The position numbers were made by a program, and so were the translations under genes. A model generated the notes under the pieces. The model ran no database searches and was not told the origin of the DNA. It saw only the letters and a program-made list of their open reading frames with translations. From the NCBI GenBank assembly GCA_963809965.1, contig CAWELU010000061.1:62001-126000 (forward strand): a stretch of 64,000 bases of DNA, read 5' to 3'. Position 1 is the stretch's first letter, and each line of letters starts with the position of its first letter. Origin of the DNA: CAIWHR01 sp963809965. Lineage in GTDB: Bacteria > Pseudomonadota > Gammaproteobacteria > Burkholderiales > Casimicrobiaceae. This document shows positions 10,663 through 20,214 of the stretch, one piece after another.

Positions 10663-11469
10663 GTGAGCTCCGCACCGACCAATCCGATTTCCGACGCCGA
10701 CGTCCACGCGTATGCGGATGGACAGCTTCCCCGCGAGCGGGCGGCGGCGATCGACGCGGCATTGAGCGAGGACGCGACGCTCGCGTCGCGCATTGCCGAA
10801 ATCCGCGCGCAGAATGCGGCGCTGCGCGACGCACTCGATCCTGCGCTGGCGGAGCCCATCCCCGAGCGGTTGCTCGCGGCGGCAACGGCGCCGGATGCGG
10901 GGACGCGCCGCGTTCGCCGCTGGCTCGCAACTGCTTTCGCCGTCGCCGCGACGCTGCTCGTCGGCGTCGGGCTCGGCTGGTTCGGCCGCGACGCGGTGGT
11001 CGAGCGCGGCGGCACGCCGACGACATTCCCGCGGCAAGCCGCGTTCGCGCATGCGCTCTACGCCACCGACGTCAATCGGCCGGTCGAGATCTGGGCGGCG
11101 GAGGAGAAGCGCCTCGTCAACTGGCTCACCAAACGGCTCGGCTTCCAGGTGCACGCGCCGGACTTGAACGGCGTCGGCTACGCGCTGGTCGGCGGCCGGC
11201 TCGTCGCCGGCAACGAGATGCCGACGGCGCTGTTCATGTACGAAAATGCCGACAAGCAGCGGCTTTCGCTGCAGGTGCGCAAGCAATCGGCCGGCCCCGA
11301 GGAAACCGCGTTTCGCTATGCGGTCGAGAACGGCGTGGGCGTGTTCTACTGGATCGACGACCGCTGCGGCTATGCGATCTCGGGCAATGTCGATCGCGCG
11401 CAGCTGCTGAAGATCGCACACATCGTCTACGGGCAACTCGCGGCTGCGGAAGCGGCCGCACCGAAGTAA
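10663..11469 (+). CDS. Membrane anti-sigma factor
   Basis: A 268-residue protein starting at GTG 10663. The cytoplasmic N-terminus (DADVHAYADGQLPRERAAAI, helical) resembles the anti-sigma domain found after ECF sigma genes; it has no HxxxCxxC zinc motif. One membrane segment (WLATAFAVAATLLVGVGLGWF, about 88-108) leads to a periplasmic domain of about 155 residues (EKRLVNWLTKRLGF; FRYAVENGVGVFYWIDDRCG). I infer that it sequesters the adjacent sigma factor at the membrane and releases it on an envelope signal. A 10-bp hairpin follows. Confidence 0.85.
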   Translation: MSSAPTNPISDADVHAYADGQLPRERAAAIDAALSEDATLASRIAEIRAQNAALRDALDPALAEPIPERLLAAATAPDAGTRRVRRWLATAFAVAATLLVGVGLGWFGRDAVVERGGTPTTFPRQAAFAHALYATDVNRPVEIWAAEEKRLVNWLTKRLGFQVHAPDLNGVGYALVGGRLVAGNEMPTALFMYENADKQRLSLQVRKQSAGPEETAFRYAVENGVGVFYWIDDRCGYAISGNVDRAQLLKIAHIVYGQLAAAEAAAPK

Positions 11470-11495
11470 GCCCAACGCGACTCTCGCGCGGCCAG

Positions 11496-11526
11496 TCGCT
11501 GCGGGAATTCCGCAGGCCCGCAGCGA
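11496..11526 (+). terminator. Hairpin after the anti-sigma gene
   Basis: TCGCTGCGGG (11496-11505) pairs perfectly with CCCGCAGCGA (11517-11526) across an 11-base loop, 26 bases behind the anti-sigma stop. No T-tract, so terminator function is moderate. Confidence 0.5.
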
Positions 11527-11599
11527 ATCCGCTGGACACGCTAACGCGCAGAGCGTCGGCTGCGTGTAAAGTGGCGTATCGCCAGCATCGCAGCGCCCC

Positions 11600-12720
11600 A
11601 TGACGCAACCGCTTCCCGCGCGCCCGGGCAACTCCGTCGACGACATCGACACCCCCGCACTCGTCGTCGATCTCGACCCCTTCGAGCGCAACCTCGACCT
11701 GATGGCCAATGCCGTGCGCGGCGCCGGCGTGGCATTGCGACCGCACGCGAAGTCGCACAAGTGTCCCGACATCGCCCGCGCGCAGATCGAGCGCGGCGCG
11801 GTCGGCATCTGCTGCCAGAAGGTCGGCGAGGCGGACGCGTTCGTCACCGCCGGCATTCGCGACGTGCTCGTCACCAACGAGATCGTCGGCGCGGCCAAGC
11901 TCGCGCGGCTCGCGGCGCTGGCGCACAGGGCGAACGTCGGCGTGCTGGTGGATGATGCCGCGAACGTGCGTCATCTCGGCGCGGCGGCTAGGGCGGCCGG
12001 CGTGACGCTCGATGCATTGGTCGAGATCGACGTGGGCGCGCATCGCTGCGGTGTCTTGCCCGGCGCGCCGGCGGTCGAGCTCGCGCAGGCGATCGCGCGC
12101 ACGCCCGCATTGCGCTTCCGCGGGATCCATGCGTATCACGGCGCGGCCCAGCACCTGCGCGCGCCCGAGGAACGACGTGCGGCAATAGCGCTTGCATCGC
12201 AAGCTCGCGGCGGAAACGAAGGGCGCGATCGAGGCCGCCGGCATCGCCTGTCCGGTCGTCACCGGCGCCGGCACCGGCACGTGGCAGCACGAGCGCGACA
12301 GCGGCGTGTACACCGAAATCCAGCCCGGCTCGTACATCTTCATGGATGCCGACTACCACCGCAATGCGCTCGCGCCGGACCAGCACCACTTCGAGCAGAG
12401 CCTGTTCGTGCTTGCGTCCGTGATGAGCGCGCCGGTGCGCGAGCGCGTGGTCGTCGACGCGGGATTGAAGGCCTTCGCTTTCGATTCGGGCCCGCCGCAG
12501 GTGTACGGCGCGCGCGGACTCGAGTACGTCAAGGCATCGGACGAGCATGGCGTGCTGGCCGTCTCGCCCGGGATCGACCCGCCGGTTCCTCGGCGACCGG
12601 CTGTGGCTCGTCCCCGGCCATTGCGATCCGACGGTCAACCTGTACGACTGGATCGTCGGCGTGCGCGGCACGCGTGTCGAGTGCCTGTGGCCCGTTGCCG
12701 CGCGAGGCGCGCTTGGTTGA
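11600..12720 (+). CDS. DSD1/D-threonine aldolase family PLP enzyme (two frameshifts)
   Basis: A fold-type III PLP enzyme (alanine-racemase-like N-terminal domain), 372 residues after repair. DIDTPALVVDLDPFERNLD opens the barrel; PHAKSHK holds the PLP lysine; GTGTWQHE and the C-terminal GHCDPTVNLYDW metal-binding motif are typical of D-threonine aldolase and D-serine dehydratase relatives. Likely cleaves or dehydrates a D-3-hydroxyamino acid; substrate undetermined. Shifts at about 12190 and about 12580; the span is 3n+2, matching two inserted bases. A TAAAGT box at 11567-11572 may be its -10. It stops 4 bases from the convergent VOC gene. Confidence 0.85.
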
Positions 12721-12724
12721 ATCG

Positions 12725-13395
12725 TCAGGACGACAAGGTCACGATCCCCCGCGGCGTGCGCAGCATCGCGGCAAGACGCGTGTCGCGGTCGTAGGTGACC
12801 GGCAGGGTGCCGTCGAGCCCGAGCGCAGCCAGCGCGGCGCGGACTAGCGCAGGGTCGCGATGCGACGCGGCGAACCCCGCGATCGAGACGCCGGAATCGG
12901 CGAGCCGATCCGCCGGGTGCGCAGGGACGTCCCACTGGATCAGCGTCGGCACGAGCCCGTTCGCCGGCCGGCTGCCGTCGTCCGGGATGGTGATGCGCCA
13001 GCGATAATCGCCACGCGCCATCGGGTGTACGGGACCGAGCGGGACCGGGCACGTCGCGGCAGAGCGGTCGATATCGCTCGTGCGCGCGACCCAGTGAATC
13101 AGCCGCGGACGCTCCATGAGTTCGGCCTGCAGCGCGATGTCGTCGAGGCCGAACCAGCGTCGTCGCGTCCGGTCTTGCGCCCTGCGGGTCGATCGCGATG
13201 ATCTCGAGGTAGATTCGCTCACCCAGCCGCACGACGGCATTGTGCGTGCCCATCGCGACGTGCTTGCCGCCCGGCTGCGGGGCAACGCCAGTCGAGCGAA
13301 GCGACGTAGTCGATGCCGTCCGCGAGCGTCGTCGCCGCGACGACCAGGTGATCGAGTGTCGCGCGCGGGGCGGCGCCGGTACGCGTTTCGAGCAT
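12725..13395 (-). CDS. VOC-superfamily (glyoxalase-like domain) protein (two frameshifts)
   Basis: After removing two inserted bases (about 13300 and about 13160) the protein is 222 residues from ATG 13395. It begins with RATLDHLVVAATTLADGIDY, continues TGVAPQPGGKHVAMGTHNAV, then GERIYLEIIAIDPQG and WFGLDD, the pattern of the one-chain glyoxalase-like domain family. Residue roles and substrate are unknown. Its C-terminus is intact (PRGIVTLSS). It is convergent with the PLP enzyme and downstream of nothing on its own strand, so probably transcribed alone. Confidence 0.75.
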
Positions 13396-13427
13396 CGTCG
13401 TCCTTGTTCGCAGGACGAAGCATTCTG

Positions 13428-14448
13428 TTACGGCAGTGCTTCGCGCAGGAAGCTGCCGATCAGCGCCGTCGCATCAGGCGCGCCGGCATCGTTGTAGGGC
13501 AATTCGTCGTCCCCGCCGCTCCAGGCGTGCCCAAGGCCCGCGATCGCGACATGCCGAGCGACAAGTCTCCCGTCGATGCGCCAGTCGCGGGTCGTCACTT
13601 CGCGGCCTTCGGCCGTCCGTTCGCTGCGCTCGGCATCGGCAGGGGGCAAGGCGCCGGACAGCAGCATTGCCGCGTCAACCGCGGGATGATCGTTCAGCCG
13701 CAGAAACTGCCGGACCAGCGCAACCGCGTTGACCGGCGCGACCACAGGATCCTCCAGGCCATGGATCGCGAGCAGCGGCACCGGCAGCAAGCCATCGGCA
13801 TCGTTCCGGGCCTGCGCGGCAATCGCCTCCACATCGGTTTCCGGTCCGCGTTGCATTACGCTGATCGCCGTGAATGCGGAGGCGGCAGCGCCACAGGCAA
13901 GCCCGGAATGAACGGCGACCGCGTGGACGACCTCCGGATGGCGCACGCCGAGCGCAGCGACCAGGGCGCCGCCGGCGGACATGCCGACGGCCATTACCCG
14001 GCGCCGGTCGGCGCGATAGCGTCGCCGCACCGAGCGGATCATCGCCGCCACGATGGCGGTCTCGCCACGACCGCCGCGCATCCGCGCGGTCGAACCAGTT
14101 CCAGCACCGCCAAGGGTTCGCCGAATCCTTTTGCCGCGGCAACAGCACGAGGCAACCGAGTCGATCGGCGAGCGCGGCAATGCGCGTGCCTTGCGCGAAT
14201 TCCTCCGGGGTTTGCCGGCAGCCGTGGCAAAGGACGACAAGCGGCGCCCGCTTCCACCACGACCAGCCCGCCGGCATATAGACAAGATATTCGCGCCGCG
14301 GCCAGATCCAGGGCGCGGTGGCAAGCCATCCGCGCCAGGCGAACTTGCGCGCCGCATCGAAGCGGCCCGGTTCCGGCGGCTTGCGCCGGAAGAGCCGCCC
14401 GACAAAATCGCGGATCCGGGACCAGATCGTTTTCGACCCCGCTGTCAG
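13428..14448 (-). CDS. PHB-depolymerase-family esterase (frameshift; start unresolved)
   Basis: An alpha/beta hydrolase of the LpqC/PHB depolymerase type. The upstream part reads WPRREYLVYMPAGW, LVVLCHGCRQTPEEFAQGTR (oxyanion CHGC motif) and PRQKDSANPWRCWNWF; after a +1 shift at about 14080 it continues VMAVGMSAGGALVAALGVRHPE with the nucleophile Ser in GMSAGG, then IHGLEDPVVAPVNA (acid) and GLGHAWSGGD (His). Such enzymes hydrolyse polyester or aryl ester bonds. I find no ATG, GTG or TTG in frame behind the rng stop, so the given right end is approximate (a CTG overlapping that stop). Confidence 0.75.
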
Positions 14449-15908
14449 ATCAGCACGATATCGTACTGCTCCTGCGTGTAGATCGACTCGACCTGCAGCG
14501 AGATCGGCTTGCCGATGAAGTCGCCGAGCTGCGCGAGCGACTGCGATTCCTCGTCGAGGAACAGATCGATCACCGGCTGCGCCGCGAGAATGCGGAACTC
14601 GCGCGCATTGAACTGCTTCGCCTCGCGCAGGATCTCGCGCAGGATCTCGTAGCAGATCGTCTGCGCGGTCTTGAGCTCGCCGCGGCCGTGGCAGGTGGGA
14701 CAGGACTCGCACAGCACGTGGGCGAGGGACTCCCGCGTTCGCTTGCGCGTCATCTCGACCAAGCCCAGCTGCGTGAAGCCGTTGACGGAGAGCCGCGTGC
14801 GGTCGCGGTCCAGCGCCCGATTCAGCTCGGCGAGCACCGCGGCGCGGTGGTCGGGATTCTCCATGTCGATGAAATCGATGATGATGATGCCGCCCAGGTT
14901 GCGCAGCCGCAACTGCCGGGCGATCACCTGCGCCGCCTCGAGGTTCGTCTTGAAGATCGTGTCGTCGAAGCTGCGGCCGCCGACGAAGCCGCCGGTGTTG
15001 ACGTCGATCGTCGTCATCGCCTCGGTCTGGTCGATGATGAGGTAGCCGCCCGACTTCAGGTCCACGCGCCGCGCCAGCGCCTTCTCGATCTCGTCCTCGA
15101 CGCTGTTCAGGTCGAACAGCGGGCGCTCGCCCGGATGATGCTGAATCCGGTCGACGAGTGCCGGCGTGTACTCGCGCGCGAAGTCGATCATCCTGGTGTA
15201 GGTCTCGCGCGAATCGACGACGACGCGTGCGGTTTCCTCGGTGGCCATGTCGCGCAGCACGCGCTGCGCCAGTGACAGGTCCTGATAGAGCAGCGTTGGC
15301 GCCGGCACCTCGCGGGAGCGCGCGGTGAGATCGGACCAGAGCTTGGTCAGGTACTCGATGTCGTTCTGCATCTCGCGCTCGGACGCGGTTTCCGCCATCG
15401 TGCGGATGATGAAGCCGCCGGCGAGCCCCTCGGGCAGCAGCAGCTGGAGCTTCTCGCGCAGGATCTCGCGCTCGGCCTCGTCCTCGATCCGCTGCGAGAT
15501 GCCGATGTGCGAATCCTGCGGCAGGTAGACCAGCAGCCGGCCGGCGAGGCTCACTTGCGTGGACAGCCGGGCACCCTTGGTGCCGATCGGATCCTTGATC
15601 ACCTGCACCACCAGCGATTGGCCCTCGTGCAGGATCTTCTCGATCGGGCGGGAATCGCTGCCCCCGTGACCGTTCTGCCGGTGTTCCCAGATGTCGGCGA
15701 TGTGCAGGAAGGCGGCGCGTTCGAGGCCGATCTCGACGAAGGCGCTCTGCATGCCGGGCAGCACGCGCGCGACCCGACCCAGGCAGATGTTGCCGACGAG
15801 GCCCCGCGCGCTCGCTCGCTCGATGTGGAGCTCCTGCACGACGCCCTGTTCGAGCATCGCGACGCGCGTTTCCTGCGGGGTTACGTTGATAAGGATTTCA
15901 TGAGACAT
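14445..15908 (-). CDS. rng: Ribonuclease G
   Basis: Endoribonuclease of the RNase E/G family, 487 residues, intact; matures the 16S rRNA 5' end and degrades mRNA. N-terminal S1-like domain (RVLPGMQSAFVEIGLERAAF), then the catalytic core with metal-binding VNTGGFVG and IIIIDFIDM, and the zinc-link motif CESCPTCHGRG. Start ATG 15908 (MSHEILINVT). Last gene of the nadD-rsfS-rlmH-maf-rng series, 76 bases after maf. Confidence 0.95.
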   Translation of the reverse strand: MSHEILINVTPQETRVAMLEQGVVQELHIERASARGLVGNICLGRVARVLPGMQSAFVEIGLERAAFLHIADIWEHRQNGHGGSDSRPIEKILHEGQSLVVQVIKDPIGTKGARLSTQVSLAGRLLVYLPQDSHIGISQRIEDEAEREILREKLQLLLPEGLAGGFIIRTMAETASEREMQNDIEYLTKLWSDLTARSREVPAPTLLYQDLSLAQRVLRDMATEETARVVVDSRETYTRMIDFAREYTPALVDRIQHHPGERPLFDLNSVEDEIEKALARRVDLKSGGYLIIDQTEAMTTIDVNTGGFVGGRSFDDTIFKTNLEAAQVIARQLRLRNLGGIIIIDFIDMENPDHRAAVLAELNRALDRDRTRLSVNGFTQLGLVEMTRKRTRESLAHVLCESCPTCHGRGELKTAQTICYEILREILREAKQFNAREFRILAAQPVIDLFLDEESQSLAQLGDFIGKPISLQVESIYTQEQYDIVLI

Positions 15909-15984
15909 CGCAGGGGCAGTGTCATGGCGGGAATCCGGGTGCGGCCGGACGGGCGGCGCCGCCCGGCGGAAATCGATCGAATGC

Positions 15985-16603
15985 TTATAGCACGGGGAAG
16001 CGGATGCGCGCGAGCGCCTCGGCGGTCTCGTAGAGCGGCAACCCCATGACGCCCGAGTAGCTGCCCTCGATCCGGCGGATGAACGCGGCCGCCTTGCCCT
16101 GCACCGCGTAGGCGCCGGCCTTGTCGAAGGGCTCGCCGGTGGCGACGTAGCGCTCGATCTCGCTCGGGCGCAAGCTCGCGGAAGGTGACCGTGGACGTCG
16201 AGATTTCCGCCACGACCTCCTGCTCCCAGCACACGGCGATCGCGGTCAGCACCTGGTGCGTGCGACCCGACAGCAGCGTGAGCATCCGCGCCGCATCGGC
16301 GGCATCCTGCGGCTTGCCGAAGATCATCGCCGTCGAGCACGACTTCGGTGTCCGCACCGAGCACCGGACGGGGCGGCAATGCCGCGCCGCAGCACGCGCT
16401 GCCAGCCGACCGCAGCCTTGGTGCGGGCGATGCGCTCGACGTAGTGCAGCGGAGGCTCGTCGTCGAGCGCGCCTTCGACGATGTCGCGCTCGCGTCCCGG
16501 CGCCTCCCGCAGCCGCAGCAAGTGTGAACTCGACGCCGAGCTGGCGCAGGAGCTCCTCGCGGCGCGGGCTCTTCGAAGCGAGATAGATGGCGGGCGTGCT
16601 CAT
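15985..16603 (-). CDS. maf: Maf-family nucleotide pyrophosphatase (about four frameshifts)
   Basis: Hydrolyses modified or canonical nucleoside triphosphates (dTTP/UTP or 7-methyl-GTP type), a house-cleaning enzyme. Fragments in successive frames give the whole family pattern: IYLASKSPRREELLRQLGVEF, then YVERIARTKA, VLGADTEVVLDG, FGKPQDAADAARMLTLLSGR, HQVLTAIAV, and finally IERYVATGEPFDKAGAYAVQG with FIRRIEGSYSGVMGLPL. The span is 3n+1 bases, which equals four +1 insertions, giving 204 residues, the normal size. Confidence 0.85.
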
Positions 16604-16654
16604 CGTTACCTGGAGTCGAATGGTGCGCGGCCCGATGCGTCGCTCGCGCCCGGG

Positions 16655-17126
16655 TCATTCGCGATGATACGGATGCCCGGCCAGCAGGCTGGCGGCACGA
16701 TAGAGTTGTTCGGCCAGGATGACGCGGACGAGCCCGTGCGGCAATGTTAGCGCGGAAAGCGAGACAACGGCAGCGGCGCTGCGCTTGACCGGCTCGGCGA
16801 GGCCGTCGGCGCTGCCGATCACGAACGTGACGTCGAGCGCCTCGTCCCGCCAGCGAGCGAGATGGTCGGCCAGCTCGCGCGTGGTCCACGGTTGCCCGCG
16901 CTCGTCGAGCGCGACGGTGACCGTACCCTTGCTGGCTGCCACGATCCGCCGTCGCCTCCGCGGCGAGGATTTGCGCCGACGGTCCGGCCGCGCTGCGCGC
17001 GGCTCGGGCTTGAGCTCGACGAGCTCCAGCGCGAAATTCGCGCGGCATGCGCCGGGCATAGTCGTCCCATCCGGCCGCGACCCAGCCGGGCATCCGGTGG
17101 CCGAGCGCGACGACGCGAAGCTTCAT
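16655..17126 (-). CDS. rlmH: 23S rRNA pseudouridine-1915 N3-methyltransferase (about three frameshifts)
   Basis: SPOUT methyltransferase acting on helix 69 of 23S rRNA. From ATG 17126: MKLRVVALGHRMPGWV, DDYARRMPRE, FALELVELKPEPR, then IVAASKGTVTVALDERGQ, VTFVIGSADGL and the knot region HGLVRVILAEQLYRAASLLAGHPYH. Frames indicate +1, -1, +1 changes (about 17045, 17010, 16945), net 3n+1, giving 156 residues. It lies between rsfS and maf as in other Betaproteobacteria. Confidence 0.88.
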
Positions 17127-17150
17127 GGCAGGCTCGGCGACGCTTGCTTC

Positions 17151-17571
17151 TCAGCGTGGCGAAACCGTTACGGAGGTGCGACTGAACGTCGTCGCTGACC
17201 TGCTCAAGCCGCGGCGCGAGCGGCGGCCTTCGTGCGGCCGCTTCACCGCCGGCGGGGCCCAGAGCTCCTCCAGGTTGTAGTACGCGCGCACCGCCGGCTG
17301 CATGATGTGGACGACGATGTCGCCCGCGTCGACCAGCACCCATTCGCCGGTCTCCTCGCCCTCGACGCCGATGATCGTCGCACCGCCGTCCTTGAGCCGG
17401 TCGCGGACGTGGTTGCGCGAGCGCCTTCACCTGCCGGTTGGAGTCGGCGGAGGCGATGACGAGGGTGTCGTAGAGGCTGGTGAGCTTGCGGACGTCGAGG
17501 ACGGCGATGTCGCGGGCCTTGATGTCTTCGAGAGCGGTGACGGCGGTCTTCTGGATCTTGTTAAGTCGCAT
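17151..17571 (-). CDS. rsfS: Ribosomal silencing factor RsfS (one frameshift)
   Basis: Binds ribosomal protein L14 and blocks subunit joining during starvation. Start ATG 17571 (MRLNKIQKTAVTALEDIKA); conserved DIAVLDVRKLTSLYDTLVIASADSNRQVKALA, then after a +1 shift near 17420 VLVDAGDIVVHIMQPAVRAYYNLEELW. A basic tail rich in Arg and Ser extends it to about 139 residues. Its first 11 bases overlap the nadD stop, so the two are translationally coupled. Confidence 0.9.
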
Positions 17572-18256
17572 CCGGGCGTGGGCGGTAGAGTTGGTTGCGG
17601 TCAATATAGGCCAAAACCGCGGCGGGAAGCAAACCGCGGACCGCAGCGAGCCCCGCGGGGCCGCGGGCGAGTCGCGCGCGAATCGCCGACGCGGAGATCG
17701 CGTGCGGTGTGATCGCCTGGACAAAGAAGGCGCCGGCCGGCGTGGCCGCGAGGTCGGCCGCGTCGCTGCGAAGCCGTTGCGACCATTCTGCCGGCGAGCG
17801 CAGGCGGCAGCGCAGCTTCGATGGTGACGCCCGGCCGCGCCGACGACGACACGTGCGCGAGCTCGAACAGCTCGCGCCAGCGATGCCAGGTCGGCAGGCC
17901 GAGAAATGCGTCGGCGCCGACGATCAGCGCGAGCGGCCGCAGTGGTGCCTCGGCGCGCAGCTCCTCGAGCGTCACCACCGTGTAGCTGCGGTCCCGTGCG
18001 CCGAATCTCGCGTGCGTCGATCTCGAGTCCGGGGTACTCGGGCAGCGCGAGCTCGACCATCGCGAGCCGGTGTGCGGCGGTCGCGACCGGTGCGGCACGA
18101 TGCGGCGGATCGCCGGCGGGGATCAGCCGCACCGCGGCGAGGTCGCAGCGCAGCACGTACCTCGCGCGCGAGCTCGAGATGCCCGTAATGGATGGGATCG
18201 AAGGTGCCCCCGAGAATGCCGAGTACGGGCGTCACGTTCCCGACCGTGACGCGCAT
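17561..18256 (-). CDS. nadD: Nicotinate-nucleotide adenylyltransferase (about three frameshifts)
   Basis: Makes deamido-NAD from nicotinate mononucleotide and ATP. Visible in consecutive frames: PVLGILGGTFDPIHYGHLEL with the nucleotide-binding GTFDPIHYGH motif, then LAAVRLIPAGDPPHR, HRLAMVELAL, SYTVVTLEEL, PLALIVGADAFLGLPTWHRW, and the end VQAITPHAISASAIRARLARG with the ISAS(x)IR signature. The span is an exact multiple of three, equal to three +1 insertions; 230 residues. Start ATG 18256 or GTG 18235. Its TAA overlaps the rsfS ATG. Confidence 0.88.
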
Positions 18257-18308
18257 GGCGTCCGCGCGTTGGACTGCTTCGCGGCGCTGGCGAGCGGCAA
18301 CGACGCTG

Positions 18309-18883
18309 TCAAAACCGCGACCCCGGTTCCTGCAGGAACGCGATCTCCTCGGGCGTCGAGGCGCGGCCGAGGATCGCGTTGCGGTGCGGATAGCGGCCGA
18401 AGCGCCGCACGACCGCAGCGTGCTTTTCCGCCCATTCGAGCGCGGAGGCTTCGCCCGTCTCGTCCTTGAGCCGCGCAAAGAGCGCGAGCGAGCGCTCCTG
18501 CATCGCGCGATCCTCGGCGTGCTCGAAGGGCAGGTACAGGAACCAGCGCTCGTAGGGGTCGAGCACGCGATCGCCGCCCGGCGTCGACCGTCGCCACGGC
18601 CGTTGCGAGCGCCAGGGTGTCGCCGGCGAATGCGCGCGGCGTGTCGCGGTAGATGTTGCGCGTGAACTGGTCGAGCAGCAGCACGCGCGCGAGCGCACCG
18701 TGCGCGTCGCCGGTCCACTCGCCGTAGGCGCCCGCCGAGCGCCGCTTCGACGGCGTCGCCGAAGCGGGCGCGAATCGTCGCGTCGAACGCGGGATCCTTG
18801 CGGAACCATTCGTCGCGCTCCGCGTGCGGCATCGGCCCGAACCAGAAATCGAGGACACGCTGCGCGAGCGAGTGATCGTTCAT
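18309..18883 (-). CDS. DUF924 family protein (two frameshifts)
   Basis: A 190-residue protein of the COG3803/DUF924 family (helical, TPR-like, function not established). Pieces: VLDFWFGPMPHAERDEWFRKDPAFD; YGEWTGDAHGALARVLLLDQFTRNIYR; DPYERWFLYLPFEHAED, FGRYPHRNAILGR with STPEEIAFL. Two inserted bases (about 18730 and 18585) fit the 3n+2 span. The ATG at 18883 lies 7 bases from a -10-like TATCAT on the same strand, so the transcript may be leaderless. It precedes nadD by 52 bases. Confidence 0.82.
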
Positions 18884-18887
18884 GGCG

Positions 18888-18898
18888 CTATGATAGCC
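18888..18898. promoter_or_regulatory. Symmetric divergent -10 element
   Basis: GCTATGATAGC is palindromic about its central base, giving TATGAT on the plus strand (18889-18894, toward the MFS gene) and TATCAT on the minus strand (18895-18890, toward DUF924). Neither side has a good -35. Confidence 0.4.
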
Positions 18899-18917
18899 AT
18901 TGCCGCAAGCCTCGGCC

Positions 18918-20121
18918 ATGCATGCGCGAGCAATGCGAACATCGTACCGCGACATCTTCCTGCTCGCCTGCTGCCAGGCATTGCTGCTCACCAATGCGAG
19001 CGGGCCTCATCTCGATGAACGGCCTGGTCGGCTACGCGCTCGCCGACACCAAGGCGCTCGCCACGCTCGGCGTCACGACGTACGTGCTCGGCTCGGCGCT
19101 GGCCACGATGCCGGCGTCGCTGTGGATGGCACGCGTCGGGCGGCGCGCAGGCTTCATGGCCGGCGCGCTGGTCAACGTCGCTGGTTGCGCGCTCGCGGCA
19201 TCCGCCATGTGGGCGGGTAGCTTCGTTCTCTATTGCGTCGCGACCGCGGTGATCGGCATCTACAACGCGATCGGTCTGCAGTACCGGTTCGCGGCAGCCG
19301 AGGTGGCGGCGCCCGCGGACAAGGCGAAGGCGATCTCGCTGGTGCTCGCGGGCGGGATCGGCGGCGGCATTCTCGGTCCCGAATCCGTGCGCCGGTCGAT
19401 GGATCTCTTTTCGACGCCGTTTCTCGGCGCCTTCCTGGTGCTCGCCGCGTACGCGATCGTCGCGCTCGCCGTCCAGTCGCGCGTGCACGTTCCGCCGCCG
19501 ACGCACGACGAACGTGCCGGCGGCGGCCGCCCGCTGTCGGCCATCGTGCGGCAGCCGGTGTTCATCGTCGCGGCGCTCGCCGGCGGCCTCGGCTACGGCC
19601 TCATGAACCTGCTGATGACCGCGACACCGATTGCGATGGACTTCTGCAGCCACCCGTTCGGCGCGGCGGCGATGGTGATTCAATGGCACGTCGTCGGCAT
19701 GTACGCGCCCGGCTTCTTCACCGGATCGCTGATCAGGCGCTTCGGCATGCTCAACGTGATTCTCGCGGGCGTGGTGCTGGTCGCGCTCTGCGTGGCGGTC
19801 GCGCTGAACGGCAACACCGTCGCGCATTTCCTGGGCGCGCTGGTGCTGCTGGGCGTCGGCTGGAACTTCATGTACACCGGCGGCACGACGTTGCTGACCG
19901 AGGCCTACCAGCCGGCCGAGAAGGCGCGCACCCAGGGCGCGAACGACTTCATCGTGTTCGCGACGATGGGCGTCTCGTCGCTCGCCTCTGGCGCGATGGT
20001 GTCGACCACCGGCTGGGAGACGATGAATCGGGCGGTGCTGCCGTTCCTGGCGCTGATCGCCGCCGCCGTGATCTGGTTCGCCCGGCGGCGGCGACGCTCT
20101 GCGCTTAGGGCCGGATACTGA
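18918..20121 (+). CDS. Major facilitator superfamily transporter (one frameshift)
   Basis: Twelve-helix inner-membrane transporter, about 400 residues. N-terminal helix YRDIFLLACCQALLLTNAS, then after removing one G in the ggg at about 19003-19005 GLISMNGLVGYALA. The MFS signature between helices 2 and 3 appears as ASLWMARVGRRAGFMAGAL. Later helices are clear (FIVAALAGGLGYGLMNLLMTAT; FLGALVLLGVGWNFMYTGG). Substrate unknown; the sequence resembles efflux-type members without assigned function. Start ATG 18918 or 18933. It interrupts the usual run from proA into nadD. Confidence 0.85.
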
Positions 20122-20214
20122 CCCTGCCCTCGTACTGACGCGCGAGGTGTCGTGTCGTCGTCATCGCGCTCTCCGGTTCGGTTGCACGTTGCATCGGGCG
20201 TGGGATCACGGCGG

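Noticed and set aside
12000..19000. A region of real gene decay (pseudogene cluster)
   Set aside because: The broken genes include essential ones in conserved order, each otherwise complete, and the lesions are uniformly single-base insertions.
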